A stretch of DNA of 35,675 bases from Enterococcus villorum (GTDB lineage Bacteria > Bacillota > Bacilli > Lactobacillales > Enterococcaceae), in assembly GCF_007990225.1 (NCBI RefSeq), contig NZ_BJWF01000028.1:1-35675 (forward strand), given 5' to 3'. A program made the translations under genes and the position numbers. The notes under the pieces are model-generated. The model was given only the letters and a program-made list of their open reading frames with translations, was not told the origin of the DNA and ran no database searches. Shown in pieces: positions 8,173-17,222 of the stretch; position 1 is the first letter of the stretch; the number at the start of each line of letters is the position of its first letter.

Positions 8173-9894
8173 ATGGGAAATAATGTTATCATCGGAATCG
8201 TCATAGCAATCATTATAGTCGCCCTAATCGCCTTTTTGGTTAGTTACTTAATGAAGAAAAAAAACCAAGATCGATTGGACGCCTTAGAAAAACGCAAGGA
8301 AGAATTGTTCGACTTGCCTGTGATTGAAGAAGTCGATGATGTGAAAAAAATGCATCTGGTTGGACAAAGCCAAAATACCTTTCGTGAATGGAGTCAAAAA
8401 TGGAATGACATATCCACTTCCTCATTTGCTGAGTTAGAAAGTCAAATTTTTGAAGTAGAAAATCTTAATGAGAGTTTCCGATTTTTAAAAGGTAAAAAAG
8501 CAGTTGTAGAAGCAGAGAAAACCATGGATCAAATGGAAAAAGAAGTTTCTGAGATTCGTGAAGGTCTAAAAGAACTACGTGAAACAGAAGAGCGTAATTC
8601 ATTAGCTGTTCAACAAGCTTTAGATGTCTATGAAGAATTAAAAGAAACGATCAAAGAAGATGAACAAGAATACGGACCTGCACTTCCTGAGTTACAAAAG
8701 CAAGTCAAAATGATTGAAAATGAATTCACGCAATTTGTGGCCTTGAATACTTCAGGTGATCCTGTTGAAGCTCGCGAAGTTTTAGATAAAGCAGAAAAAC
8801 ATACGTATGAAGTGGAAGCTTTAATGAAAAAAATTCCGCCATTGTTTGAAGATTTGAACACTACTTTCCCAGAGCAACTTGAAGAAATCAATAGTACTTA
8901 CGAAAAATTGATGCAGGAACAATATGTTTTTCCAGAAGATGATCTCGTTGGTGATATTAAAAAAGTAAGTAAACGTATTGAACATTCATTAGCAACCCTT
9001 GAAAAAACAGAAGTTGAAACGGTTGAATTTGAAAATCGTGAAACAGCTAGTATGATTGATGCACTTTATGATGTGCTAGAACGTGAGATGGAAGCACAAA
9101 ATTATGTAGCGACGAATCAAGCAACGATCGAACAATACATCAAACATGCAACGAAAAACAATCGTCAACTATTGATTGAGTTAGATCATACAGCTCAAAG
9201 TTATGCATTGAATCATAATGAAATTGGACGAGTACGTGGTTTTCAAACAGAAGTGGAAGAAATTGAACGTCAAAACGAACAAATGAAACCACAAATGCAA
9301 CAACTCTTGATTCCATTTTCTGAAGTTCGTACGTTCTACAAAAAGGTGTTCAAAGTTTTAGAAGATATCGAAAACCAACAAGTTGAAATTGATGACTCTT
9401 TACACGAGTTAAGAAAAGGTGAACAAGAAGCGCAAGAAAAAATTGATGTGTTTGAATTTAAATTGCGTAACTTGAAGCGTTTTGTTGAACAACAACGGTT
9501 ACCTGGTCTACCTAAAGATTATCTTGAATTTTTCTTTGTAGCAACTGATCGAATTGAAGAATTAAGTATTGTATTGAATAAAATCAGAGTCAATATGGAA
9601 GAAGTCAATCAACTCGTTGCTTTATGTGAAGAAGATTTAGAATTACTAGATAAGAAAACACATGATCTAGTGGATGCGGCTGCGTTGACTGAACAAATGT
9701 TACAATATGCCAATCGTTACCGTCACACACACGAAGAAATAAAAGAAGCCATTGATAAAAGTTTTTATTTATTTAATAAAGAATACCGCTATCAAGAAGC
9801 TTTAGATGAAATTGGTACGGCGTTAGAACGTGTAGAACCAGGTGCTTTTAAACGAATTGAGGACTTTTACTTTAAAAATCCTGATTTAGTTTAG
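8173..9894 (+). CDS. ezrA: Septation ring formation regulator EzrA
   Basis: A membrane-anchored cytoplasmic protein of low-GC Gram-positives that binds FtsZ, limits misplaced Z rings and helps couple division to cell-wall synthesis. The N-terminal transmembrane helix spans about residues 5-27 and is followed by KKKNQ and a long chain of spectrin-like helical bundles rich in E, K, Q and L to the C terminus. Length 573 aa is typical (about 560-575). The family's short C-terminal patch is visible as YRYQEALDEIGTALERVEPG. The ATG follows GGAGGT. Placement before a NifS-like/thiI pair matches Bacillus and enterococcal gene order. Confidence 0.97.
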   Translation: MGNNVIIGIVIAIIIVALIAFLVSYLMKKKNQDRLDALEKRKEELFDLPVIEEVDDVKKMHLVGQSQNTFREWSQKWNDISTSSFAELESQIFEVENLNESFRFLKGKKAVVEAEKTMDQMEKEVSEIREGLKELRETEERNSLAVQQALDVYEELKETIKEDEQEYGPALPELQKQVKMIENEFTQFVALNTSGDPVEAREVLDKAEKHTYEVEALMKKIPPLFEDLNTTFPEQLEEINSTYEKLMQEQYVFPEDDLVGDIKKVSKRIEHSLATLEKTEVETVEFENRETASMIDALYDVLEREMEAQNYVATNQATIEQYIKHATKNNRQLLIELDHTAQSYALNHNEIGRVRGFQTEVEEIERQNEQMKPQMQQLLIPFSEVRTFYKKVFKVLEDIENQQVEIDDSLHELRKGEQEAQEKIDVFEFKLRNLKRFVEQQRLPGLPKDYLEFFFVATDRIEELSIVLNKIRVNMEEVNQLVALCEEDLELLDKKTHDLVDAAALTEQMLQYANRYRHTHEEIKEAIDKSFYLFNKEYRYQEALDEIGTALERVEPGAFKRIEDFYFKNPDLV

Positions 9895-9917
9895 TGAAAA
9901 GAAATCGAAAATGAAAC

Positions 9918-9959
9918 AGACAACAGTAGTCCCTAGAAAGGCTAACTGTTGTCTTTTTT
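9918..9959 (+). terminator. Terminator of ezrA
   Basis: AGACAACAGT (9918-9927) pairs perfectly with ACTGTTGTCT (9945-9954), followed by six T. Confidence 0.92.
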
Positions 9960-10009
9960 CGTATGGAAATAGTTAATTGCACGAAAATTCCTGAAAAATT
10001 AAACGCCTC

Positions 10010-10038
10010 TTGAAAGCAGGTGGGACAACCGTTATAAT
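10010..10038 (+). promoter_or_regulatory. Promoter of the cysteine desulfurase-thiI operon
   Basis: -35 TTGAAA (10010-10015), exactly 17 bases, -10 TATAAT (10033-10038). The TTG that would extend the reading frame upstream is this -35 box, so the longer protein start is not used. Confidence 0.88.
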
Positions 10039-10069
10039 AGAAAAGAATTTCAAAAAAGAGGGGTTTCTT

Positions 10070-11212
10070 ATGATATATTTTGATAATAGCGCCACAACCC
10101 CAATCTTTCCGCAAAGTTTAGATGCCTATGTAAAGACAAGTCAGCGGATTATTGGGAATCCGTCAAGTTTGCATGATTTAGGCAATCAAGCAAACCGTTT
10201 GTTGCAACAAGCCAGAAAACAAATTGCTGAACTGATCGAAGTAACACCTGAAGAAGTGTATTTCACTTCTGGCGGAACAGAAGGAGATAACTGGGTAGTC
10301 AAAGGATCCATGATCGAAAAACGTGAATATGGCAATCATATGATCATTTCTGGTATTGAGCATCCAGCTGTGAGTGAAACAGCAGAACAATTGAAAGCTT
10401 TAGGCGTAGAAGTGAGTATTGTACCAGTAGATGAACACGGATTTGTACGTATTGATGAGCTAGAAAAATTAATACGTAAGGATACGGTGTTGATTTCGAT
10501 CATGGCGGTAAACAACGAAGTAGGTTCAATCCAACCTATTTTAGAAATCAGCAAGCTTTTAAATGCCTATCCGAAAATTCATTTTCATGTGGATGCGGTT
10601 CAAGCGATTGGGAAAGTTCCTTTGAATGAATGGTTAACAGAGCGTGTCGATTTTGCAACATTTTCTGCACATAAATTTCATGGGCCACGTGGAATAGGTT
10701 TTATTTATTGGAAAAAAGGCCGTCGTTTAGCGCCACTTCTTAATGGTGGTGGTCAAGAAAAAAATCAGCGAAGCGGAACAGAAAATGTCCCAGCAATTGT
10801 TGCTATGGCTAAAGCTTTGCGTATAGCTTTGGAGCGAAAGAATCAAAAACCAGATCACACCAAAAATTTAAAAGAAGCATTGATTCAAGCATTGAAGTCC
10901 TACGACAAAGTCACTATTTTTTCTGAAGGAAATAGTTACGCACCGCATATTTTATGTTTTTCACTAAAAGGTATTCGTGGCGAAGTATTGGTTCATGCTT
11001 TAGAAGAAAAGCAAATTTTTATTTCAACTACTAGCGCATGTTCTTCACGGAAACATCTAGCAAGTAGTACTTTACATGCCATGTGTGTACCAAACGATTT
11101 AGCCACTTCTGCGGTTCGTATCAGTTTAGACGAAAGCAACTCTATGGCAGAAGTCGAACAATTTATGATTATTTTCAAACAATTATATAAAAAATTTTCA
11201 ACCATTAATTAA
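10070..11212 (+). CDS. Cysteine desulfurase (NifS/IscS-like, ThiI partner)
   Basis: A PLP enzyme that takes sulfur from cysteine as a persulfide and passes it on. The N terminus IYFDNSATTP, the PLP lysine (Lys202 in FSAHKFHGP), HVDAVQAIGK and the active Cys324 in TTSACSSRKH are all present. The start is ATG 10070 after AAGAGGGG; upstream in-frame codons lie inside the promoter. The protein is 380 aa. It lies 18 bases before thiI. In Bacillus subtilis the equivalent enzyme (NifZ) feeds sulfur to a ThiI without a rhodanese domain, and the same relay is inferred here. Confidence 0.93.
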   Translation: MIYFDNSATTPIFPQSLDAYVKTSQRIIGNPSSLHDLGNQANRLLQQARKQIAELIEVTPEEVYFTSGGTEGDNWVVKGSMIEKREYGNHMIISGIEHPAVSETAEQLKALGVEVSIVPVDEHGFVRIDELEKLIRKDTVLISIMAVNNEVGSIQPILEISKLLNAYPKIHFHVDAVQAIGKVPLNEWLTERVDFATFSAHKFHGPRGIGFIYWKKGRRLAPLLNGGGQEKNQRSGTENVPAIVAMAKALRIALERKNQKPDHTKNLKEALIQALKSYDKVTIFSEGNSYAPHILCFSLKGIRGEVLVHALEEKQIFISTTSACSSRKHLASSTLHAMCVPNDLATSAVRISLDESNSMAEVEQFMIIFKQLYKKFSTIN

Positions 11213-11230
11213 CAACCAAGGAGTGTTTTT

Positions 11231-12442
11231 GTGAAATATAGTGAAATCATGGTTCGCTATGGTGAATTGTCAACAAAAGGGAAAAATCGTAAAAGTTTTA
11301 TTATGCAACTAGCACAAAATGTCCGACAAGCACTTAGCGATTTTCCAGAAATCAAAATTCATGCGGATCGAGATCGGATGCATTTACTTTTAAATGGAGC
11401 AAATAGTGAACTAGTTATTCCTAAATTAGCCCAGATTTTTGGTATTCAGAACTTTTCACCAAGTCTTCGTGTTGAAAAAGATGTTCAAAAAATAAAAACA
11501 GCTGTGCAAGAAATCATGAAAGAAATATACACAGGAAAAGAAACATTTAAAATCATTGCTAAACGTAGCGATCACGACTTTGAACTGACGAGTAATGAAC
11601 TAAACCAAACATTAGGAAATGCGGTTGTAGATGCCTTTCCTGACATCCAAGTACAAATGCGTCAACCTGATATTCCTTTACGGGTAGAAATACGGCGAGA
11701 TGCTGCCTATTTATCTTATGAAACAATTAAAGGTGCTGGTGGGCTACCAGTTGGAACGAGCGGTAAAGGAATGCTAATGCTTTCAGGAGGTATTGATTCA
11801 CCAGTTGCCGGCTACTTTGCGATGAAACGTGGCGTTGAAATTGAAGCAGTACATTTTGCTAGCCCCCCTTATACAAGTGAACAAGCTTTGCAAAAAGCCA
11901 AAGACTTAACAGAGAAACTAACGCCATATGTTGGTAAAATTGAATTTATCGAGGTACCATTTACTGAGATTCAAGAAGAAATCAAAAAAAATATTCCTCA
12001 AGGATATTGGATGACGATTACTCGACGGATGATGTTGCGTTTGACGGATGAGATCAGACGTATGCGCCATGGTTTAATCATTTTAAATGGTGAATCATTA
12101 GGACAAGTGGCTTCTCAAACACTTCAAAGTATGGTGGCAATCAATGAAGTCACCAATACGCCAATCATTCGTCCAGTTGCTACTATGGATAAATTAGAAA
12201 TCATCGAAGTAGCTGAACAAATTGACACGTTTGAACTGTCCGTTCAGCCATTTGAAGATTGCTGTACCATTTTTGCTCCTCCAAAACCAAAAACACGTCC
12301 TCGTCTAGATAAAGTTCATCAATACGAGGAACGTTTGCCGATTGAAGAAATGATCAACCGAGCATTAGCCGGTCTAAAAATGGAAACGATCCATACAGTT
12401 GCAGTAAATGAACAAGTAGAAGAATTTGCTGATTTATTGTAA
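11231..12442 (+). CDS. thiI: tRNA 4-thiouridine synthase ThiI (no rhodanese domain)
   Basis: Adenylates and thiolates uridine 8 of tRNA (s4U8), a near-UV sensor base; in some organisms it also serves thiamine thiazole synthesis. An N-terminal ferredoxin-like plus THUMP region (about 1-165) is followed by the PP-loop ATPase domain with SGGIDS at 185-190. At 403 aa it lacks the C-terminal rhodanese domain of the E. coli protein (482 aa), as is usual in Firmicutes. The start is GTG after AAGGAGTG. It is translated from the same transcript as the desulfurase. Confidence 0.95.
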   Translation: MKYSEIMVRYGELSTKGKNRKSFIMQLAQNVRQALSDFPEIKIHADRDRMHLLLNGANSELVIPKLAQIFGIQNFSPSLRVEKDVQKIKTAVQEIMKEIYTGKETFKIIAKRSDHDFELTSNELNQTLGNAVVDAFPDIQVQMRQPDIPLRVEIRRDAAYLSYETIKGAGGLPVGTSGKGMLMLSGGIDSPVAGYFAMKRGVEIEAVHFASPPYTSEQALQKAKDLTEKLTPYVGKIEFIEVPFTEIQEEIKKNIPQGYWMTITRRMMLRLTDEIRRMRHGLIILNGESLGQVASQTLQSMVAINEVTNTPIIRPVATMDKLEIIEVAEQIDTFELSVQPFEDCCTIFAPPKPKTRPRLDKVHQYEERLPIEEMINRALAGLKMETIHTVAVNEQVEEFADLL

Positions 12443-12484
12443 AAAGATTCATTTAACTGCATGCATTTTTTATTGATAAATAGT

Positions 12485-12523
12485 AGAACACATGAACAGC
12501 AACCATTGTTTTTGTGTTCTTTT
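12485..12523 (+). terminator. Terminator after thiI
   Basis: AGAACACA (12485-12492) pairs with TGTGTTCT (12513-12520), followed by a short T-rich run. The remaining sequence up to the rex promoter shows no gene. Confidence 0.7.
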
Positions 12524-12675
12524 GTTTTGTGATAGCAAATAGATCAATCGTGGAGCAAATCAGAAAGAAGAAAGTAAATCGGCTCAAGAGTAAAAATAGT
12601 GACAGATTTTTTATTTCATGAAAAAACAATTTTTGTTTTGCAAGTAAGACAAGTTGCCTATTTTTTATGAGGTCA

Positions 12676-12704
12676 TTGCTCCACTTTAAAATAAATGATA
12701 AACT
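12676..12704 (+). promoter_or_regulatory. Probable rex promoter
   Basis: -35 TTGCTC (12676-12681), a 17-base spacer and -10 TAAACT (12699-12704). Start is predicted near 12711, inside the candidate Rex operator. Confidence 0.5.
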
Positions 12705-12708
12705 AATC

Positions 12709-12726
12709 ATGTGAAGAAATTAACAA
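12709..12726 (+). promoter_or_regulatory. Candidate Rex operator (autoregulation)
   Basis: The 18-mer ATGTGAAGAAATTAACAA matches 15 of 18 positions of the published Rex box pattern (TTGTGAA, four A/T, TTCACAA). It sits over the predicted transcription start and just before the ribosome site, where a bound repressor would block initiation. This is a pattern match only. Confidence 0.5.
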
Positions 12727-12738
12727 AGGAGCTTGACT

Positions 12739-13386
12739 ATGGGCGAAAAAAATAGGACTTTACCAAAAGCAACTGCTAAAAGACTGCCATTGTATTTACG
12801 TTATCTAAAAATGTTAGATGATTCAGGTATCAAAAGAATCAAGTCAAATGAATTTAGTAAGATTACTCAAGTGCCTTCTGCCAGCATCCGCCGTGATTTT
12901 TCTTACTTAGGCGAGCTAGGACGCAGTGGCTATGGTTATGAGGTTCCTTATTTAATAGAAGTGTTTGATCAGATCTTAAATACAGAAGAAGAAAAACGCA
13001 TTGCCCTTGTTGGTTATGGTAATTTAGGGAAGGCATTAAAACATAACAATTTTAGAAGAAATAAAAATTTAAATATTGTTTGTGTGTTTGACAACGATCC
13101 TGAAATTGTTGGACAAGAAGTGGATGGACAAATGATCTATTCGATTGAACAATTTGCAGAAATTGCCCAAAAAGAAAATATTACCGTCGCAATTTCTACG
13201 GTACCTAGTAAATATTCCCAGTCAGCCATCAATGAAATAGTCAATGGGGGGGTATCTGCTATTTTAAATTTTGCACCAGATCGTGTGATTGTGCCAGATC
13301 ACGTAAATATCCAATACATTGATTTAACTACAGAATTGCAAACACTTATTTATTTTGATGAAAAATATTCAGAAGTTTTTTCTTGA
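12739..13386 (+). CDS. rex: Redox-sensing transcriptional repressor Rex
   Basis: Senses the NADH/NAD+ ratio and represses fermentation and anaerobic genes when NADH is low. The N-terminal winged helix (about 1-80) includes the recognition region SASIRRDFSYLGELGRSG. The Rossmann domain has GYGNLG at 92-97, and the C-terminal swapped helix is IDLTTELQTLIYF. The ATG at 12739 is preferred over an in-frame TTG at 12733, because AAAGGAG ends at 12731 and would leave one base before the TTG. The protein is 215 aa, normal for Rex. Confidence 0.96.
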   Translation: MGEKNRTLPKATAKRLPLYLRYLKMLDDSGIKRIKSNEFSKITQVPSASIRRDFSYLGELGRSGYGYEVPYLIEVFDQILNTEEEKRIALVGYGNLGKALKHNNFRRNKNLNIVCVFDNDPEIVGQEVDGQMIYSIEQFAEIAQKENITVAISTVPSKYSQSAINEIVNGGVSAILNFAPDRVIVPDHVNIQYIDLTTELQTLIYFDEKYSEVFS

Positions 13387-13422
13387 TATTTAAAAAAAAT
13401 AATTTTGTGAAGCATAGAGAAG

Positions 13423-13452
13423 CACTTAGAAGTAGCACTTCTAGGTGTTTTT
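13423..13452 (+). terminator. Terminator of rex
   Basis: An 11-bp stem, CACTTAGAAGT / ACTTCTAGGTG, with a three-base loop and a short T-run. Confidence 0.85.
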
Positions 13453-13779
13453 AACTTGTTTGAACATTTAACAAGGATAATAATAACAAATAGTAACAAA
13501 TTCAGTTCTATTTTATTTTTTAAAATTAAATAACGGGTATGATTAATTTTTTTGTTGTTGATTTATCTATTTTTAACTGATAGAATCTTTTAAATTTAAG
13601 GATTTTATTTATGAATATTTGCTTATTTTTTTAATGAATATAACAGTTTAAAAAAAAATCGACAATATCTAGAGGAAAATAAATGGAATGTAGGTAATTT
13701 ACTTCAATTTTCAAATAGGAATAATCTAGAATATATCATCAGTTTTTTGTTGTTACGATTATGTTAAAAAGGAGTTAAG
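13453..13779 (+). promoter_or_regulatory. AT-rich intergenic stretch with the promoter of the large unknown gene
   Basis: No gene is seen. At 13558-13563 TTGATT, a 17-base spacer and TAGAAT (13581-13586) preceded by TG form a good promoter. Transcription would start near 13593 and give an unusually long AT-rich leader of about 185 nt. The ribosome site AAAAAGGAG lies at 13766-13774. Confidence 0.6.
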
Positions 13780-16353
13780 TTGCCTTTAGAATCTACAATA
13801 ATGATGAAAGATGGGAGTAATAAAATGAATAAATTCGAACAAGAGCGAATCAAAGAAGAGATCTTGTCGGTAATGAACGATGTGAAGGACAAAAATAATG
13901 AAGGTTATCAACAATTGTTAAGGGTGTTAGAGAAAACCCCCTATGAAACGAATAAAGAATATGAACAATTATTAAAACAATTCCAAGAGAAAAAATCAAA
14001 TATTGAGACGAAAGAAGGCGAAAAATTACTAGAATTGTTGAAAAAGCAACCGACAGTGACAATGAAAGAAGTCGTTGAATCGTGTGTTAATTTTCAGAAA
14101 ATTTCTGATAATACAGACTTACAAAAATTATTTTTTGATCTTTTGATTGAATCAAAAGTAGAACAATTAAATCAACTGGTTTTATTAAAAAGCTTATCCA
14201 GAACTTGTGAATTAAATTTTTTAGTAGAAAACGAGCGTAAGTCCTTAAATCGAGAATTAAAAGCTGGTTGTATCGAATTGCAATATGGCATGGAATCAAT
14301 TGAAACAAAAAAACATATCTTAGAAAGTTCATTAAATCTGTTGAGAGATAATAACTATAGATATTATGGCACTGAGCTAAATAAAGAGGAAGCGATTAAA
14401 AATGGGTATAGAGAAGTAGTCATTGAAGCTCTTTTATCCATGGAAATTGATGATGAATTTAGTGATATTTATGATTTTTTAAAGAGCAATGAAGCCCTTC
14501 ATAAACTATTACAAAGAAATAGTTTATCAAAAAGTGAAAAAAAAGCGCATATAAGGGTTGCGTTCGAACAAAGCGATCTATCTAAAGCTAGAATACGGAA
14601 ATTCTTTAACCAACTTTATGGAACGATAGAAGTAAGGTCTCCTGAAAAAGAGATCGTTCACTTAATTGCAAAAGAAGTAAGTGTTGATCATGCGATAAAA
14701 TTCGATGATGCATTAAGAGGAACGCATAAAATACCGGTTGAAATCTTGACTCAAATCGATAAAAAAGCACAATCTACCCTTGTCAAAGAAGGTATCAGGC
14801 AGTTAGTCGATACTTCATTTAATAAAAACGAACGTTTACAATTTTATAAAGAAAGTCTGGAACAAAAATTAACGAAAGAAGAGCAAGAAGAATTCAATCA
14901 TTTGTTAAATAAAAGGTCACAAGTTCATGAATTTGAGAATTTATATCATTCTTTAAATTCCTCAGAGTTAAAGGAACAACTATCACAGATAGGCCGAATG
15001 ACTTTTGGTATAGAAACATGGGAAAAATTTGAAACCATTCAAACATTCAAACAAGAATTAGCAAAGCAAAGCCCAGAAAAAAGTGTTGTTTTCTCAGAAT
15101 TGATGAAAAAAGACTTAAGGGAAATAGAAAACCAACGAATAATGAGTGCCATCCAATCCATCGATAGCAGACTGATGAATTTCCAGAATATCAATCAGTT
15201 GCAACCAAAAGAATTGGCAGATATTCTATTTAAAATGAGAATCCTTTATCCAAATTGGAATGAAGAACTAAAGCAACAAACAAAAAAACAATTAACCGCC
15301 CATTTACCAGAAAATAAACAAAATGAGATCGCACAAATGGTTGAAGAAAAGGAAATGATCCACTGTACTTCTGCAATCAGTTCGAAAATGGGGAAAGAAT
15401 TACAAAATATAGTAGAAAATGAGGAAAAAAGTCAACTAGCAAGCAAAATTGATGAAGTAAAACTGGAATTAGAGAAGCAGAAAATCCATTATCTCTCTCC
15501 GGTAATAATGAAAATAATTTACGAAAAATTATATGAAAAAAATAATGGGTATGTAACAATTGAAGACAAACAAAAAACGCTGAAAGAATTGGATAACCTT
15601 ACAAAAAACAATGACCTCATTGAATCAATTAAAAAAGAATTAACAATTAAAAATATCAAATATACAGATGATGAAGTCATCACTTGGGTGAAAAAATTTT
15701 TAACAACGGACAAAGAAAGTAAGCAAAAAGAATATCAAGTAATTTTGAAAAAAATAGATAAATTTTTAAGAAAAATGGATAATCAAACAGCTAAGAAAGA
15801 AATAAGTCAATTTTTAGTAGAGTTAAATAAAGAAAAAGAACAAATAAAAACGGCAATGGAAGATACTTTTTTTCATATTCATGAACATAGAAACAATGAC
15901 GTTGGCGAAGAAGAACAATTTAGGCTTGAACTTTATCAAAAAGAAGTTATTCAAAATTTTATACATAAAGATCCTAACTTAAAAAGTGTCATTGAAGCGT
16001 GTATAAAACAAGTTCCTTTAGTCTCTTGTAGTGGGAGAAAATTAAAGAACGGTCGTAAAATGACTAAACCATTTGAAGAAGATTGGTGGTATGTTAAATG
16101 GGATCCATTAGAAAAGTATTTAAATTCTAAGATAGGTAAAAAAAATATATTGGTTTCTGAAGTCAATCGTAAGGTGAATGAGTTACTTAAAGTAAACAGT
16201 AAGATTTGTTCGCAGATTGTCTGGTCATTGGCTATAGATGCAGCAGGTGCGTCGATCAACTTAAATCATACATATGCAGCAGAACCTATAGAACAGCAAT
16301 ACCTTGGGAAAAAAACAATTAGTAGCAAGTTATCAAACGCTAAAGTGGCATAG
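13780..16353 (+). CDS. Large helix-rich protein of unknown function (857 aa, probably truncated by a frameshift)
   Basis: I do not recognise this protein. It has no signal peptide, transmembrane segment or sortase motif. It is rich in K, E, Q, L and N and reads as a chain of amphipathic helices from end to end. The N-terminal part has two similar units (residues 43-68 and 80-105, pattern LL-x-x-L-x-K-x-P-x-x-T-x-K-E). Near the C terminus a more globular, Trp-rich block (about 748-775) contains SCSGRKLKNGRK and EDWWYVKW. The start is uncertain: TTG 13780 follows AAAAAGGAG by five bases, while ATG 13825 follows GGGAG and gives MNKFEQERIK. The stop at 16353 lies after a run of seven A at 16309-16315; dropping one A would join it to the following reading frame. 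It lies alone between rex and valS, which suggests an inserted lineage-specific gene. Confidence 0.7.
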   Translation: MPLESTIMMKDGSNKMNKFEQERIKEEILSVMNDVKDKNNEGYQQLLRVLEKTPYETNKEYEQLLKQFQEKKSNIETKEGEKLLELLKKQPTVTMKEVVESCVNFQKISDNTDLQKLFFDLLIESKVEQLNQLVLLKSLSRTCELNFLVENERKSLNRELKAGCIELQYGMESIETKKHILESSLNLLRDNNYRYYGTELNKEEAIKNGYREVVIEALLSMEIDDEFSDIYDFLKSNEALHKLLQRNSLSKSEKKAHIRVAFEQSDLSKARIRKFFNQLYGTIEVRSPEKEIVHLIAKEVSVDHAIKFDDALRGTHKIPVEILTQIDKKAQSTLVKEGIRQLVDTSFNKNERLQFYKESLEQKLTKEEQEEFNHLLNKRSQVHEFENLYHSLNSSELKEQLSQIGRMTFGIETWEKFETIQTFKQELAKQSPEKSVVFSELMKKDLREIENQRIMSAIQSIDSRLMNFQNINQLQPKELADILFKMRILYPNWNEELKQQTKKQLTAHLPENKQNEIAQMVEEKEMIHCTSAISSKMGKELQNIVENEEKSQLASKIDEVKLELEKQKIHYLSPVIMKIIYEKLYEKNNGYVTIEDKQKTLKELDNLTKNNDLIESIKKELTIKNIKYTDDEVITWVKKFLTTDKESKQKEYQVILKKIDKFLRKMDNQTAKKEISQFLVELNKEKEQIKTAMEDTFFHIHEHRNNDVGEEEQFRLELYQKEVIQNFIHKDPNLKSVIEACIKQVPLVSCSGRKLKNGRKMTKPFEEDWWYVKWDPLEKYLNSKIGKKNILVSEVNRKVNELLKVNSKICSQIVWSLAIDAAGASINLNHTYAAEPIEQQYLGKKTISSKLSNAKVA

Positions 16354-16777
16354 AGAGGGCCACTTATCACAGAAGATACAGCCAACTGAAAATCAAAAAG
16401 CAATCAAAGTACAAGATGAACAAAAATCTAGTACACCACTTAATATACTATCAGGTGAATTATTAAGTGAACATAAAGCGAGGAATGAACGAGATAGACC
16501 AAGCTTCTCAGGGATGAAGCTAGAAATTCTTGACAAGGAGTTACAAAAATTTAAGGATATAACAGGAAAAGCACAAGAAATTGCAAAGCAAGCGCCTGAA
16601 GAGAAGGAAGATACAGCTAGTTCAAAGTCCTTGACGAAAAAACTCATTTCAGCTCCAGTAGTAGATCTTCAAACATTCAAAGAACGAGAAATGAAGGCAA
16701 AAAAGGAAGCCTTACTAAAAAGAGGGGAGAGTGTATCTACAATTAAAGATAAAATTGCAATGGTTGAAAGAAATTGA
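16304..16777 (+). pseudogene. Out-of-frame 3' continuation of the large unknown gene
   Basis: This reading frame overlaps the end of the 857-aa frame by 50 bases in the +1 frame. It stays open for about 157 codons with the same K/E/Q/S-rich composition (for example LDKELQKFKDITGKAQ). It has no ribosome site; its first possible start is a TTG inside the preceding gene. With one A fewer in the A-run (six rather than seven) the upstream frame reads straight into it and would give one protein of about 998 aa from TTG 13780. I infer that it is the lost C terminus. The alternative is a form reached by slippage at the A-run. Confidence 0.6.
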
Positions 16778-16908
16778 ATCTAGGATATCTAACTATGGTT
16801 CGTTACCTTAAATCTTTCGTGCGTTTTGTGCCAAATTGATAAATGAAATATTCAAATCAAAAATAGAATATATGCTTTATTGAATGAATAGCTTTATTTT
16901 GAACTTGT

Positions 16909-16937
16909 TTGACTTTAAAATCGAACCATTGTAAAAT
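16909..16937 (+). promoter_or_regulatory. Promoter of the valS T-box leader
   Basis: -35 TTGACT (16909-16914), a 17-base spacer and -10 TAAAAT (16932-16937). Confidence 0.8.
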
Positions 16938-16943
16938 GAAACG

Positions 16944-17201
16944 TAACGTTGAACAAGAGGAGTAACTAGTGCTTGACTGATAGAGAGAGAACGAATGGTG
17001 GAACGTTCTTAGGAGAGGCTGGTGAAGGTAGCTTGGGAGTTTTTATCTTGAACCCTTATTTGAAGCATCTGGCTGGGGCTAGGGGTAAACGAGTCGTGAT
17101 CGTTAACTCACTGAAAGTGGTAATAGGAAACTATTACAAATTAGGTGGTACCGCGTAAACTAATACGTCCTAAAATACGAAAGTATTTTAGGATTTTTTT
17201 T
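16944..17201 (+). ncRNA. T-box riboswitch (valine) with terminator
   Basis: The conserved T-box AGGTGGTACCGCG lies at 17143-17155. It is followed by a 10-bp terminator stem (17169-17178 / 17183-17192, GAAA loop) and eight T. The leader upstream has stem I landmarks: AGTAACTAG near the base and a GAGAGAGAAC segment. GTT at 17039-17041, on the 3' side of the likely specifier loop, is a candidate valine specifier; the assignment is tentative. Uncharged tRNA-Val would pair with the leader, stabilise the antiterminator and switch valS on. A short open frame inside this region is only the RNA. Confidence 0.95.
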
Positions 17202-17222
17202 ATTTTTAAGGAGGGCATCAGT

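Noticed and set aside
10010-10069. Longer N terminus for the cysteine desulfurase from TTG 10010
   Set aside because: The TTG is the -35 box (TTGAAA) of a near-perfect promoter and the extension has no ribosome site; ATG 10070 follows AAGAGGGG.
13780-16353. Large helical protein as a chromosome-segregation SMC-like ATPase
   Set aside because: No Walker A, Walker B or signature motif is present; only the helical composition is similar.
16973-17222. 61-codon frame and an N-terminal extension of valS
   Set aside because: Both lie inside the T-box leader (T-box sequence plus terminator). The true ATG is 17223 after AAGGAGGG.
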